From Candidatus Melainabacteria bacterium (GTDB taxonomy: Bacteria; Cyanobacteriota; Vampirovibrionia; Obscuribacterales; Obscuribacteraceae), in the NCBI GenBank assembly GCA_017307165.1, contig JAFKGK010000003.1:496001-560000 (forward strand): a stretch of 64,000 nt of DNA, given 5' to 3'. The notes under the pieces were generated by a model. That model was not told where the DNA came from, did no database searches, and saw nothing but the letters and a program-made list of their open reading frames with translations. Position numbers and translations under genes: made by a program. Of the stretch, positions 29,300-38,346 are shown piece after piece (positions within the stretch are counted from its first letter, which is position 1; each line of letters starts with the position of its first letter).

Positions 29300-29962
29300 T
29301 TGCCGTCAGAACTTTTGGTCAAGCATAATAAACCGGAACTCTTTGAAAACGATTTGCCGGACGAACGACTCGCCTACTATTTGACCAAATCGGTCGTAGC
29401 GATCGATACCGAGACCCGTGGACTCTTTATCCCGCGCGATCGCCTCTGTCTGGTGCAGATCTGCGATGATGAAGGGGTCGTCAGCTTCGTCCGATACAAG
29501 AGCCGCGAAGATCTGGAAAAATTGAAGAACGGCGGGTCAAACGTCAAAAAACTCTGCGAAGCTCAAGAAGTGACCAAGCTTTTTCACTATGCTCGCTTTG
29601 ATGTAGCGGTGCTCAAATACTATCTCGGTATTGAGGTCAAACCGCTGTTTTGCACCAAGATAGGTAGCAAACTCGTCCGTACCTATACCGAAAGACATGG
29701 ACTAAAAGATCTGGTTCGCGAGCTGCTCAAGATCGAGTTGGATAAGACCGATCAGACTAGTGATTGGGCTCAGTTGGATTTGACGGAGTCTCAACTCGAG
29801 TACGCCGCAAATGATGTCCGCGTGCTGTTACCGCTGCATCAAAAGGTCAAAGAAAGACTCGAGAGAGAAGGCCGCTCGGAGTTGGCGCTCAAATTGTATA
29901 GCGCACTGCCGGCGGTGTGTGACGCAGACTTGCTCGGCTACAACAACATTTTTGATCACTAA
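29300..29962 (+). CDS. RNase D-like 3'-5' exonuclease
   Basis: 220 residues with only the DEDDy exonuclease domain: VVAIDTETRGL, FHYARFDVAVLKYYLG and YAANDVRVLLPL supply the acidic residues and the final Tyr. The HRDC domains of classical RNase D are absent; many Cyanobacteria have this short form. The start is TTG 29300 with AAAGGA (29287-29292) seven bases upstream. An ATG at 29284 is in another frame. gcvPB follows 27 bases later on the same strand. Confidence 0.88.
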   Translation: MPSELLVKHNKPELFENDLPDERLAYYLTKSVVAIDTETRGLFIPRDRLCLVQICDDEGVVSFVRYKSREDLEKLKNGGSNVKKLCEAQEVTKLFHYARFDVAVLKYYLGIEVKPLFCTKIGSKLVRTYTERHGLKDLVRELLKIELDKTDQTSDWAQLDLTESQLEYAANDVRVLLPLHQKVKERLEREGRSELALKLYSALPAVCDADLLGYNNIFDH

Positions 29963-29989
29963 ACAACAGCGACATTTTGAGAGGATAAG

Positions 29990-31459
29990 ATGGAAAAGAC
30001 GCCTTTGGAGACCTTGATCTTCGAACAATCGCAGGCTGGTAGACGAGCAGAGACTCTCCCGCGGCCCAACGTACCTCTCAAGCCTCTCGAATCGCTGGTC
30101 CCTCAAGGATATTTGCGGCAAAAGCCTCCGGCTCTGCCAGAGGTTTCCGAGCTAGAAGTAATGCGTCATTTTGTCCGCTTGTCGCATCTCAATCACTCCA
30201 TCGACACGGGCTTCTATCCCTTGGGTTCCTGTACGATGAAATACAATCCTAAGGTCAACGATGCAATGGCTGCTCTCGAAGGCTTTCGCGAATTGCATCC
30301 TCTACAGCCTGTCGATCAGGTGCAAGGTGCTCTCGAGTTGATCTATAAGCTCGAACGCGCCATCTCCCAGGTAGTCGGTTTACCGGCAGTGACTCTGCAA
30401 CCGGCCGCTGGTGCTCATGGCGAAATGACAGGTTTGCTCTTGATTAAGGCATATTTTGAAGCCAAAGGTGAGACCAAGCGCAAGAAAGTGATCGTGCCTG
30501 ATACCGCACATGGTACCAACCCTGCGACCGCCGCGCTTTGTGGTTTCGAGGTCGTTGAGATCAAAAGCAATGCTCGAGGACTGGTAGACCTAGAGTCGCT
30601 AAAGGCTGTACTCGGCCCTGATACAGCTGCGATAATGCTGACCAACCCCAACACCCTGGGTTTATTCGAAGAAGAAATCATGGATGTGCAAAGACTCGTG
30701 CACGAAGCTGGTGGTCTTTTGTATTACGATGGAGCCAACCTCAACGCCATCATGGGCCTGGTCAGACCTGGCGATATGGGATTTGATGTGTGTCACCTCA
30801 ATCTCCACAAAACCTTTTCTACCCCACACGGTGGTGGCGGTCCTGGTGGTTGCGCAGTGGCTTGCCGCGATATTCTCGAGCCTTTTCTCCCCAAACCTGT
30901 CGTGCAAAAGACCGGCGAAGCATACGATCTGTGTTGGGATCGCCCTCAGTCGATCGGCAAGGTCAAAGGATTTTATGGCAACTTTGGCATCCTGGTGCGA
31001 GCCTATGCCTATATACTTGCGCATGGCAAGGAGGGACTGTGCCAGGTTTCTCGCGATGCCATCCTCAATGCCAACTATCTCAAGCACAAATTGAGCAGAC
31101 ATTTTACTGTTGCCTTTGGTCAGCCCTGCATGCACGAATTCGTGCTTTCTGGAGTCAGGCAGAAAGAGCGCGGCGTAAGCACGGCTCATATGGCCAAACG
31201 CCTCCTTGATTTTGGAGTGCATGCACCGACCGTGTATTTTCCACTGGTCGTGCCAGAAGCTATGATGATCGAGCCGACCGAAACCGAGTCCAAAGAGGTA
31301 CTCGACCGTTTTGCCGAGATTATGATCAAGATAGACCAAGAATCCATCGATGATCCTGAAAAGGTCAAAAATGCACCTTACAACACGCCTGTAGGCAAGC
31401 TCGACGAGGCGATGGCAGCTCGTAAGCCAAATCTTCGTTGGGAACCCAGTTTAGACTGA
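29990..31459 (+). CDS. gcvPB: Glycine dehydrogenase (decarboxylating) subunit 2
   Basis: C-terminal half of the split glycine cleavage P-protein: decarboxylates glycine with PLP and passes the aminomethyl group to the H-protein. Motifs: GFYPLGSCTMKYNPK, PAAGAHGEMTGLL, PDTAHGTNPATAAL, the PLP-lysine block NLHKTFSTPHGGGGPG and HEFVLSGV. 489 residues, as usual for the split form. GAGAGG lies before the ATG. Subunit 1 (gcvPA), gcvT and gcvH are not in the window, so the system is dispersed. Confidence 0.96.
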   Translation: MEKTPLETLIFEQSQAGRRAETLPRPNVPLKPLESLVPQGYLRQKPPALPEVSELEVMRHFVRLSHLNHSIDTGFYPLGSCTMKYNPKVNDAMAALEGFRELHPLQPVDQVQGALELIYKLERAISQVVGLPAVTLQPAAGAHGEMTGLLLIKAYFEAKGETKRKKVIVPDTAHGTNPATAALCGFEVVEIKSNARGLVDLESLKAVLGPDTAAIMLTNPNTLGLFEEEIMDVQRLVHEAGGLLYYDGANLNAIMGLVRPGDMGFDVCHLNLHKTFSTPHGGGGPGGCAVACRDILEPFLPKPVVQKTGEAYDLCWDRPQSIGKVKGFYGNFGILVRAYAYILAHGKEGLCQVSRDAILNANYLKHKLSRHFTVAFGQPCMHEFVLSGVRQKERGVSTAHMAKRLLDFGVHAPTVYFPLVVPEAMMIEPTETESKEVLDRFAEIMIKIDQESIDDPEKVKNAPYNTPVGKLDEAMAARKPNLRWEPSLD

Positions 31460-31476
31460 GTCTCAAGCTCTGGTGT

Positions 31477-32187
31477 TTACATCAGATTTTCGTATTCGAT
31501 TTTAAGTCGAGCGTAGATCAGTTTTTCGCGGGTAAGGGCAATCTGATGCTTGGTGCCTTTGATCGGGACAAGGCAGCATAGAGCGCAGAGATTAATGATC
31601 ATGAGGGGGGTCGAAGCCATCATGAGCTTGGACATCTCGTCGCCGATAAATTCGTTGTAGCACTTGAGAGCTATGGCAAAGCCGATGAGATTGGTTACGA
31701 CAAAACAGATCCAGTGCAAAATGAGAAAGATCTGTTCGCGGATCATATTAGCTTGCAGGTCCGAGATCTCTTGTTGCAAGGCCTTGGATATCTGTTGATT
31801 GCGCATGGCAAAAGCTGGCACTGCCTGCCTGGCGGATTTGCGTTCTGCGTAATTGGCCTGGTTAGAAACATTGATGGCCTTGATACGATCGCTGGAGACT
31901 AACCCATTAGGACCGAGCATGCCTTGCAGGTTTTTGAGGTCCTGGGCAGAGACAGCATCAGGTATCAAAAGAGTCTGTGTTTGGTTTGGCAATTTGGCGA
32001 TGTCGGCAGTGATGGCAAGATTAGGCTGTGACGGCGATTTTTGCGTAAAGCATGCTGCTCCACAGCTGCCGCAAAACTTTGCTCTTGTCTCGACTTGATG
32101 TCGGCAACGCGGGCACTGAGTGGTATTTCCTTGTGAGGTGGAAAATGCTGAAGAAGATTCAGGTCTCATTGCTGCGCTCGCTGTCAT
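31477..32187 (-). CDS. Zinc-ribbon membrane protein, 236 residues
   Basis: Not recognised as a named family. N-terminal zinc ribbon CPRCRH...CGSCG (about residues 25-43), a polar linker with heptad character (about 60-145), then two hydrophobic segments (about 150-172 and 188-207) and a charged C-terminus. This suggests a cytoplasmic ribbon tethered to the membrane. A similar ribbon-plus-membrane layout occurs in the gene at 53595. Convergent with gcvPB, 17 bases apart. Confidence 0.72.
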   Translation of the reverse strand: MTASAAMRPESSSAFSTSQGNTTQCPRCRHQVETRAKFCGSCGAACFTQKSPSQPNLAITADIAKLPNQTQTLLIPDAVSAQDLKNLQGMLGPNGLVSSDRIKAINVSNQANYAERKSARQAVPAFAMRNQQISKALQQEISDLQANMIREQIFLILHWICFVVTNLIGFAIALKCYNEFIGDEMSKLMMASTPLMIINLCALCCLVPIKGTKHQIALTREKLIYARLKIEYENLM

Positions 32188-32393
32188 CTGATCTATGCAC
32201 GTCCTGTTTGTAATTGAGTCTTGACCAAGGTTCCAAAAGTTGCCGCTACTTTTCTATTTTGCAAATATTTGGCCACTTGTCGACTATTCCTAAGCAATTT
32301 TTATGCTGCAAAGCGGGTAGCCATGAGGTATCAGCCAAAGAATGCGCTTCTCCAGACCCTGGAAGGCAAGAAATGTAAAGAGGTTTTGAGTGA

Positions 32394-34235
32394 CTAGAGG
32401 AGGCTGCTAGTCAAAGATGCGGCAGACTTGAGCAATTTGATAGCTGCATGCCTGTTAAATTTGCCATCGGGAAAGACTTCTCTAAAGAGCGCCTGACTGA
32501 GCACTTGATTGTTTTTGAGCACCAGACGATGCGCAAATGGCATGGCTGCGTCGACAAAGTTAAATTGGGGGTTGATTGAAAGAGCAATGCCTTCGAGAGT
32601 GAGTAAGGCTCTCATCACATAGGTAAACTCGCCAGGCAATCTAAATGGATAGCGGTAGCAGACCTCGGAAAAGTCAAAGAGCATCTTGCGAAAGCGTACT
32701 TTTGACATGCCTTCTGAAAAGCGGGCGTCGATGATGGGCGTGATATCGCGAGCAAGCGTCTCGCGATCGGCTTCTGGCTTGAGGAAGCCCATGCCGACAA
32801 AATCGTCTACTAGATCTCTATATTGTCTCTGCACTGTATGCAAAAAGGCATTGACCATGTGTTGTTTGAGTTCTGGAGTGATACGACCGACCATCCCAAA
32901 GTCAAATATGCCTACTCGACCGTCCGGCATGATACGCATGTTGCCAGGATGGGGATCTGCATGAAAGAAGCCATCCTCGAGCAATTGCCTGAGATAAAAA
33001 TTGGCACCGAGTTTGGTGACTTCTGCAGGATCGAGTCCTAGAGCCTTGATGCCTTCTGCATCATTGATGCGCACTCCAGACACGTATTCGATGGTCAGGA
33101 CGCGGCGACCTGTGAGCTTCCAGATAATCCGCGGGATAAAGATCCGGTCCATGTTGCGATAATTGGCCCTAAAAGTGTCAGCGTTGCGACCTTCGCGGAT
33201 GTAGTCGATTTCTTCGAGCGTCGTGCGAGCAAACTCCTCGACTACTCCTGGCCAATCAGTGTGTCGGCAGAGCGAGGGATATTTCATCACTTCGTCAGCA
33301 ACGGCAGCAAGTATTTGTACGTCAGAGGCGATGATTGTGGTGAGATTGGGCCGCTGGACTTTGACTACGACCTGGCGCCCGTCATGCAGGCGAGCCATAT
33401 AGGCCTGGGACAGACTGGCGGCAGCAAGAGGCACAGGATCAAACTCTTTGTAGAGGTCTTCGGGTAGACCTCCCAGTTCGCGGATAATTACCTGGCGTGC
33501 GGTTTCTTGGGCAAAGGTCTCGACGTTTTCTTGTAGTTTGGTCAACTCGAGCATGGCGGGCAAGGGCAAGAGATCGGCTCTCGTGGACATGGTCTGACCT
33601 ATTTTTACAAAGGTCGGACCGAGATCGTTCAATCGTTTGCACAGCCAGCGGCCGAGTTCGCGGTATTCTTCGTAATCTTGATTGGACAGCGCGGCTTCTT
33701 CGGCATCATCAAAAGATTCGCCTCTCAAGGCGCGCTCAAATTCTTCGGCATGAAATTTTGAAAAGCCTTTGACCGACCAGATGATAGTCCAGACAATAGG
33801 GATGACTCTCAATGCTGATTGAAAGCCCTGAAGTTTGCAGATGCGGTGAAAGACCTTGATGGTCGAGACGAAAAGGCGGAAGGCGGTGACGTCTTTAAAA
33901 GACTCGTTAATCGGGTTGAAGTCGCCCATCTTATCGAGGGCTTGCTCCCGGCTCAAAAAATCTTGTAGGTCTTGCTGTCTACTGGCGCTAGAGTTGGGTA
34001 GGGACGAGTTAGAGCCTCTGAGATCCTGGTCGATATCTGGAGCAAAGTCGAGATAGTCAGTCCCATTGCGGTTATCTGCACCAAAGTAGTCATCCTCGGC
34101 TCCATAGCCCTGAGAATGCACGTCGTAGGCACTGCTTTTACTGTTTTTGCTTTTTACCTGTGCCACATTAGACCCGCTGTTGTTGCAAAGCTCTCGATTA
34201 CAACTACAGTGTAATGCCCAATTGCCTGTTGTCAC
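32394..34235 (-). CDS. ABC1/UbiB/AarF-family atypical kinase
   Basis: Large (up to 613 residues) membrane-associated ATPase/kinase-like family linked to quinone and lipid metabolism. Motifs: FVKIGQTMSTRADLLP (KxGQ), the Ala-rich nucleotide loop PLAAASLSQAY, VVVKVQRP, EIDYIREGRNA, HADPHPGNMRI and FDFGMVG. The first 110 residues are polar, low in complexity and unusual for the family. The annotated start is GTG 34235 without a clear ribosome binding site, so the true start may lie downstream. The kinase domain itself is complete. Confidence 0.88.
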   Translation of the reverse strand: MTTGNWALHCSCNRELCNNSGSNVAQVKSKNSKSSAYDVHSQGYGAEDDYFGADNRNGTDYLDFAPDIDQDLRGSNSSLPNSSASRQQDLQDFLSREQALDKMGDFNPINESFKDVTAFRLFVSTIKVFHRICKLQGFQSALRVIPIVWTIIWSVKGFSKFHAEEFERALRGESFDDAEEAALSNQDYEEYRELGRWLCKRLNDLGPTFVKIGQTMSTRADLLPLPAMLELTKLQENVETFAQETARQVIIRELGGLPEDLYKEFDPVPLAAASLSQAYMARLHDGRQVVVKVQRPNLTTIIASDVQILAAVADEVMKYPSLCRHTDWPGVVEEFARTTLEEIDYIREGRNADTFRANYRNMDRIFIPRIIWKLTGRRVLTIEYVSGVRINDAEGIKALGLDPAEVTKLGANFYLRQLLEDGFFHADPHPGNMRIMPDGRVGIFDFGMVGRITPELKQHMVNAFLHTVQRQYRDLVDDFVGMGFLKPEADRETLARDITPIIDARFSEGMSKVRFRKMLFDFSEVCYRYPFRLPGEFTYVMRALLTLEGIALSINPQFNFVDAAMPFAHRLVLKNNQVLSQALFREVFPDGKFNRHAAIKLLKSAASLTSSLL

Positions 34236-34304
34236 GAGGAAGAAGTAAAAATTTAAATTTGCTGTTGCAAAATTTAAATGTCAGGGGCCTTTATTATCAA
34301 AATC

Positions 34305-35030
34305 TCAGCGTTTGTTAAGCGCTGCGTATTGCAGGCTGATGATTTCTTTGATGCCCTTGTTTGCCAACTGCATCAAGTCACCCAGCTTGTTTTGATCGTA
34401 GGGCTTTGCTTCAGAAGTTATTTGCAACTCCAAAATCTTGCCTGATTCTGTGACGACGATATTGCTATCCATGTCTGCTTGCGAGTCTTCAGAATAATTA
34501 GGGTCGAGCAAGAGCTGGTCTTTGATCTGCACTATAGAGACCGCCGCCATATGCTCGATTATGGGTAGATCGTCAAATACCCCTGATTTGCGCAATTTGC
34601 TCAAGGCATCATGCAAGGCAACGAAGCCTCCGCAAATCGACGCGACGCGGGTCCCTGCGTCAGCCTGGAGGACATCGCAGTCTATGGTAATGGTCCGTTC
34701 GCCTAAAGCACGACGATCGATCACCGCACGCAAGGTACGTCCGATCAATCGCTGGATTTCCATGGTGCGACCAGAGGCCTGACCGCGGGTTACCTCGCGC
34801 TGCGACCTGACATTTGTAGAGCCGGGCAAAAGACTGTACTCGGCAGTGATCCAGCCTTCACCTTTGCCGATGAGAAAGGCGGGCACCCGTTCTTCGATTT
34901 TTGCAGTGGTAAAGACCTTGGTGTCGCCAAACTCTGTAAGTACAGAGCCATCGGCGTTCTTGGTGTAGTTTCTGGTAAACTTCACCGGTCTCATTTGATC
35001 CCATTGTCGGCTGTCGCGCCGCTTGAGCAT
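34305..35030 (-). CDS. rph: Ribonuclease PH
   Basis: Phosphorolytic 3'-5' exonuclease that trims tRNA 3' ends. 241 residues, usual length. Motifs: RPVKFTRNYTKNADGSVL, GWITAEYSLLPGST, REVTRGQASGRTMEIQRLIG (read in parts; carries the phosphate-binding Arg) and the block DCDVLQADAGTRVASICGG. Only three ribonuclease genes occur here (rph, rnd-like, mrnC), and they are not clustered. The start has GGGAAA upstream, a weak site. Confidence 0.96.
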   Translation of the reverse strand: MLKRRDSRQWDQMRPVKFTRNYTKNADGSVLTEFGDTKVFTTAKIEERVPAFLIGKGEGWITAEYSLLPGSTNVRSQREVTRGQASGRTMEIQRLIGRTLRAVIDRRALGERTITIDCDVLQADAGTRVASICGGFVALHDALSKLRKSGVFDDLPIIEHMAAVSIVQIKDQLLLDPNYSEDSQADMDSNIVVTESGKILELQITSEAKPYDQNKLGDLMQLANKGIKEIISLQYAALNKR

Positions 35031-35088
35031 TTGTTTCCCGCTTTCTAGTCAATATCTTGCGAACGGCTAAGTATATACCGTTTGAGCT

Positions 35089-36033
35089 CTACTGTCTGCC
35101 AAATCGTAAACGGTTAATCTGTGCCGTACCGCTGACGACAAGCTGCTTGCCGGCTATTACCTTGAGATCGGTAAAGCTGAAATGGATATCATCGGATCTG
35201 GTGCCCAGATTAGAAAGTCCATTCACCTTTTTCACCAGCATTTCTGAGAGCTGAGGTGAAAGCTCCTGTCCTGCCGTCATCACCTTGGTGTTACGCAAAA
35301 ATACCCAACCATTTTCCAAAAATAACTCGCTGTCCAATTGGGCGCTCAAGGGTATGGACATGGTGCCCAGACCGATCTTGCCCTCGGCATCAAGATTGAC
35401 TTTATTGTTTTTGCCCAGCACCAGAGCGGCATTTTGCACGCTTAAACCAGCATTTGCACCAGCGGCGCCAAGGAGGTTGGCTAGCATGCCCCCCTTTTGA
35501 GTGACCGAGTAGGAAAGGCGATCAAGGGTGTTGGGAGCCTTGAGAAATTTATTTAGGCTCTCCTGGGAGATTACTGCAGTGACCTGAGCTGTGGCAGGTT
35601 GGGTAAATTGCAGGGTCTTTTGGTTGAGCATCAAGCCGGAGTCAAAATGAAGTCCCCCTTGAGTGCTCATGGTGAGCTTATCGATGATGAAATCTCTAAT
35701 ATAAGCTCCTCGTGCATCGATATCGAGAGATTGCAACTCGCCCTGGCCAAAGTCCATTTGTCTCGCTGTGAGATGGATGCTGTCTGCTGCTCCATCCATA
35801 AATTGCCCGTCTTGCATATCGATCTCGAGCTTGCCAAAGCGTCCTGTGTTGATATCGACAAAAGACAGCGGTGGTGCAGCGATAGGCGCTTGTGTCGCCG
35901 ACGTGTAATTGGACTCTAACAGACTAGGCTGTGCTTGCCCTGGCACCTGAGCCGTGGCCAGCTTACTTATCGCAAGCAACATGCCTAAGACGATTATCGA
36001 TCGGGAAGTCAGTTTTGATGAGCTGGGTTTCAT
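35089..36033 (-). CDS. Exported DUF2993/LmeA-like lipid-binding protein
   Basis: 314 residues with a signal peptide (about 1-28: SRSIIVLGMLLAISKLATA). The mature part has the DUF2993 pattern: FGKLEIDMQDGQF, IHLTARQMDFGQGEL, AQVTAVISQESLNKFLKA and a long beta-rich domain. Members such as mycobacterial LmeA bind phospholipids in the periplasm and help envelope assembly, and the family is common in Cyanobacteria. No Shine-Dalgarno is visible. It is 59 bases upstream of rph on the same strand. Confidence 0.82.
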   Translation of the reverse strand: MKPSSSKLTSRSIIVLGMLLAISKLATAQVPGQAQPSLLESNYTSATQAPIAAPPLSFVDINTGRFGKLEIDMQDGQFMDGAADSIHLTARQMDFGQGELQSLDIDARGAYIRDFIIDKLTMSTQGGLHFDSGLMLNQKTLQFTQPATAQVTAVISQESLNKFLKAPNTLDRLSYSVTQKGGMLANLLGAAGANAGLSVQNAALVLGKNNKVNLDAEGKIGLGTMSIPLSAQLDSELFLENGWVFLRNTKVMTAGQELSPQLSEMLVKKVNGLSNLGTRSDDIHFSFTDLKVIAGKQLVVSGTAQINRLRFGRQ

Positions 36034-36077
36034 GTCGTATTTGTTTATAAGATCGGGGCGTGAGAAAGGATTCTAAC

Positions 36078-36103
36078 AAAAAAGCCCCCTTTGAAAGGGG
36101 GCT
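36078..36103 (-). terminator. Rho-independent terminator of the repeat lipoprotein
   Basis: AGCCCCCT (36083-36090) pairs with AGGGGGCT (36096-36103), loop TTGAA. On the minus strand it is followed by TTTTTTGTT, just after the lipoprotein stop at 36126. Confidence 0.92.
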
Positions 36104-36125
36104 CTATTGCCATAGATTCGAACTC

Positions 36126-36428
36126 TTAGTGAGATTCGGTAGTGGTCGAGGTTGCGCCATCAGCACCGGTAGTGGTGGTGGTGGAAGCACCGTCAGCGCC
36201 AGTGGTGGTGCTGGTTGCAGCGCCATCAGCACCGGTAGTGGTGGTGGTGCTGGTTGCAGCGCCATCGGTACCGGTAGTAGTGGTGGTGCTGGTTGCAGCG
36301 CCATCAGTGCTGGTGGTGGTAGTGGTAGAGGATTCGGTGGAAGTGCTAGAACCGCCGCCGCAAGCAGCGAGGGAGGCCACGAGAGCCAAGCTAGCGCCAG
36401 CCAAAGCCAAATTTCTAAGTGTAATCAT
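36126..36428 (-). CDS. Small Thr-rich repeat lipoprotein
   Basis: 100 residues. Signal peptide with lipobox LAAC (Cys about residue 23), so it should be lipid-anchored outside the cytoplasm. The rest is low-complexity: units of TDGAATSTTTTTG, with shorter variants (ADGAATSTTTG), repeated about five times, ending TSTTTESH. The Thr/Ser-rich, Ala/Asp-punctuated sequence suggests an extended stalk that could be O-glycosylated, an inference. AAGGAG lies upstream of the ATG with a longish spacer. The coding repeat is imperfect at DNA level. Confidence 0.8.
   Translation of the reverse strand: MITLRNLALAGASLALVASLAACGGGSSTSTESSTTTTTSTDGAATSTTTTTGTDGAATSTTTTTGADGAATSTTTGADGASTTTTTGADGATSTTTESH
36157..36335. 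repeat. Tandem repeat inside the lipoprotein gene
   Basis: Imperfect 33-39 base units built around GGTTGCAGCGCCATC and GGTAGTGGTGGT blocks, about five copies. This is the DNA source of the Thr-rich protein repeat. Such arrays are prone to length change by slippage. Confidence 0.85.
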
Positions 36429-36629
36429 GAGTCTGATTCGTCTCCTTCAGTGCCTGATGATGTGTCCCGTGACAATCTCAGAAAGTTCGGAGGCAAAATG
36501 ATTAGTTTGCCCGCCTGAAAACGCTCGAATTATACAGTCAATTTATGACGAGTAAAACCACTTGAAATGCCGCAAATCTAAATCTGATCGACAATCATCG
36601 CTTGGGAAGCGCGTTTGTATGCAATAAGC

Positions 36630-38195
36630 TTATGCTTTACATATCAAATTGCGCCCGGTCATTTCTTCAGGTTTGTTAATTCCCATGGCTGCCAGGATGG
36701 TCGGTGCTACATCGGCGAGCCCTCCATTCGACAGCTTGACAGCACCCGTGCGAGCCAGGCCCAGCGGGTCATCAGCAGGTTTTTGAAAGCTTGCCACTAA
36801 GAACGGTACCGGATTAGTTGTATGAGCGGTGTGGGGTTCGCCAGTGCGCAAATCTATTAATTGTTCGATATTGCCGTGATCGGCCGTTACAAAAAGTGTT
36901 CCATTTACATTTTTAACTGCCTCTAATAAATAGCCAAAGGCATCATCGACGGATTCGACTGCGGGTACGGCAGCCTCCATTATGCCCGTGTGTCCAACCA
37001 TGTCCGGATTGGCAAAATTGAGCACGACAAAGGGATGCTTGCCGGATTCGATAGCCTTGCACGTCAGTTCGCAGACCTGAGGTGTCCTCATCGTCGGCGC
37101 CAGGTCATATGTAGCGACCTTGAGCGAAGGTATCAATTCACGTGTTTCTCCTGGTACTTGCTGCTCTTTGCCCCCATTGAGAAAGTAGGTGACGTGCGCA
37201 TACTTTTCGGTTTCGGCAGTATGAAACTGGTCTAGATGGTGGCAGGACAAGACCTCAGGCAGGGTGTTGTGCAACTCCTGGTTGGGTAATACCTGTGGAT
37301 TGAAAGCAACCGGAAGATTGAGAGCCCGGTCATATTCGGTTAGACAGCCATAATAGATAGAAGGCACCACTTCTCGTTCGAAACCCTCAAAGTGCGCAGC
37401 TGTCAGTACTTTGGAAATCTGCCTGACTCGATCCGGTCTAAAGTTGAAACAGATGACGCTGTCTCCTGTCTCGATCTTGGCATTGTTGATGATAAAGGGC
37501 GGTACAAATTCGTCTCCCACCTCTTCTTTGTAAGAGATCTCGACTGCTTCTCTTGCGGTGCTCGCCTCCCTGCCTTCGCCCATGGTGAGAGCGCGATAAT
37601 ATTTTTCGGTACGCTCCCAGCGCTGATCTCTGTCCATGGCAAAGTACCTGCCGCATACAACACCGATCTCGGCACCCGGGATCTCTGCTAGTTTTTCTTC
37701 GAGCTCTCTCATAAATCTGATCGCAGAGCGCGGTGGGGTATCACGACCGTCCAGAATGGGATGTATTACCAGATGTTTGACGTTTTCTCTCTTGGCCAGC
37801 TCGATAAGGCCATCAAGATGATCAGGGCTGGAATGGACGCAACCGTCAGAGACCAATCCTATATAGTGCAACTTGCCGTTTGTCTTTCTGACATTATGTA
37901 TGGCATCCATGAGGACAGGATTTTTAAAGAAAGTGCCATCAGCAATCGTATTGGAGATGAGAGTCAATTTTTGCGTGACTATCCTACCTGCACCAATGGT
38001 GAGGTGCCCAACTTCTGAATTGCCCATGAGACCGGCGGGCAGACCGACGTGCACGCCACTGGCTTGTAAATGAGAAAAATGAAATTTATTCATCAGATTG
38101 TGATAATTGGGCGTCTTGGCAGCGAGGATGGCATTGCCTCTTTTTTCGCTGCTTATGCCCCAACCGTCGAGGATAGCCAGTACTATTGGTCCCAT
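36630..38195 (-). CDS. gpmI: 2,3-bisphosphoglycerate-independent phosphoglycerate mutase
   Basis: Converts 3- and 2-phosphoglycerate; Mn-dependent, cytoplasmic. 521 residues, normal for the family. Motifs: LAILDGWGI at the N-terminus, the phospho-Ser block GLMGNSEVGHLTIGAGR, HPILDGRDTPP, VCGRYFAMDRDQRWER, NFRPDRVRQ, NFANPDMVGHTG and FVTADHGNIEQ. AAGGA lies eight bases before the ATG. With eno it covers two consecutive steps of lower glycolysis, though not adjacent. Confidence 0.97.
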   Translation of the reverse strand: MGPIVLAILDGWGISSEKRGNAILAAKTPNYHNLMNKFHFSHLQASGVHVGLPAGLMGNSEVGHLTIGAGRIVTQKLTLISNTIADGTFFKNPVLMDAIHNVRKTNGKLHYIGLVSDGCVHSSPDHLDGLIELAKRENVKHLVIHPILDGRDTPPRSAIRFMRELEEKLAEIPGAEIGVVCGRYFAMDRDQRWERTEKYYRALTMGEGREASTAREAVEISYKEEVGDEFVPPFIINNAKIETGDSVICFNFRPDRVRQISKVLTAAHFEGFEREVVPSIYYGCLTEYDRALNLPVAFNPQVLPNQELHNTLPEVLSCHHLDQFHTAETEKYAHVTYFLNGGKEQQVPGETRELIPSLKVATYDLAPTMRTPQVCELTCKAIESGKHPFVVLNFANPDMVGHTGIMEAAVPAVESVDDAFGYLLEAVKNVNGTLFVTADHGNIEQLIDLRTGEPHTAHTTNPVPFLVASFQKPADDPLGLARTGAVKLSNGGLADVAPTILAAMGINKPEEMTGRNLICKA

Positions 38196-38346
38196 TGTTT
38201 GAATCCTTCAAAAATGCATGGCATTATTACATGTGCGCTCTCACTGATTTTAAAGCAAAAAGCACTGACATTGAAATGCTGAAAGCGGTGGTAGATAGCA
38301 CCGGTATTACCGACAGTGGCATCTCTTGAACGGAAAATAGATCTCC

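Noticed and set aside
30662..31339. 225-residue minus-strand frame inside gcvPB
   Set aside because: Antisense to a full-length enzyme with intact motifs; residues show no domain.
32330..32397. Small plus-strand ORF (about 24 residues) between the UbiB and zinc-ribbon genes
   Set aside because: Very short and without a ribosome binding site.
36599..36611. CGCTT/AAGCG dyad as gpmI terminator
   Set aside because: Short stem and no T-run; support too weak.
38231..38329. 32-residue ORF before the kinase as a gene
   Set aside because: Too short, no ribosome binding site, and a frame different from the kinase; kept only as a possible remnant in the findings.
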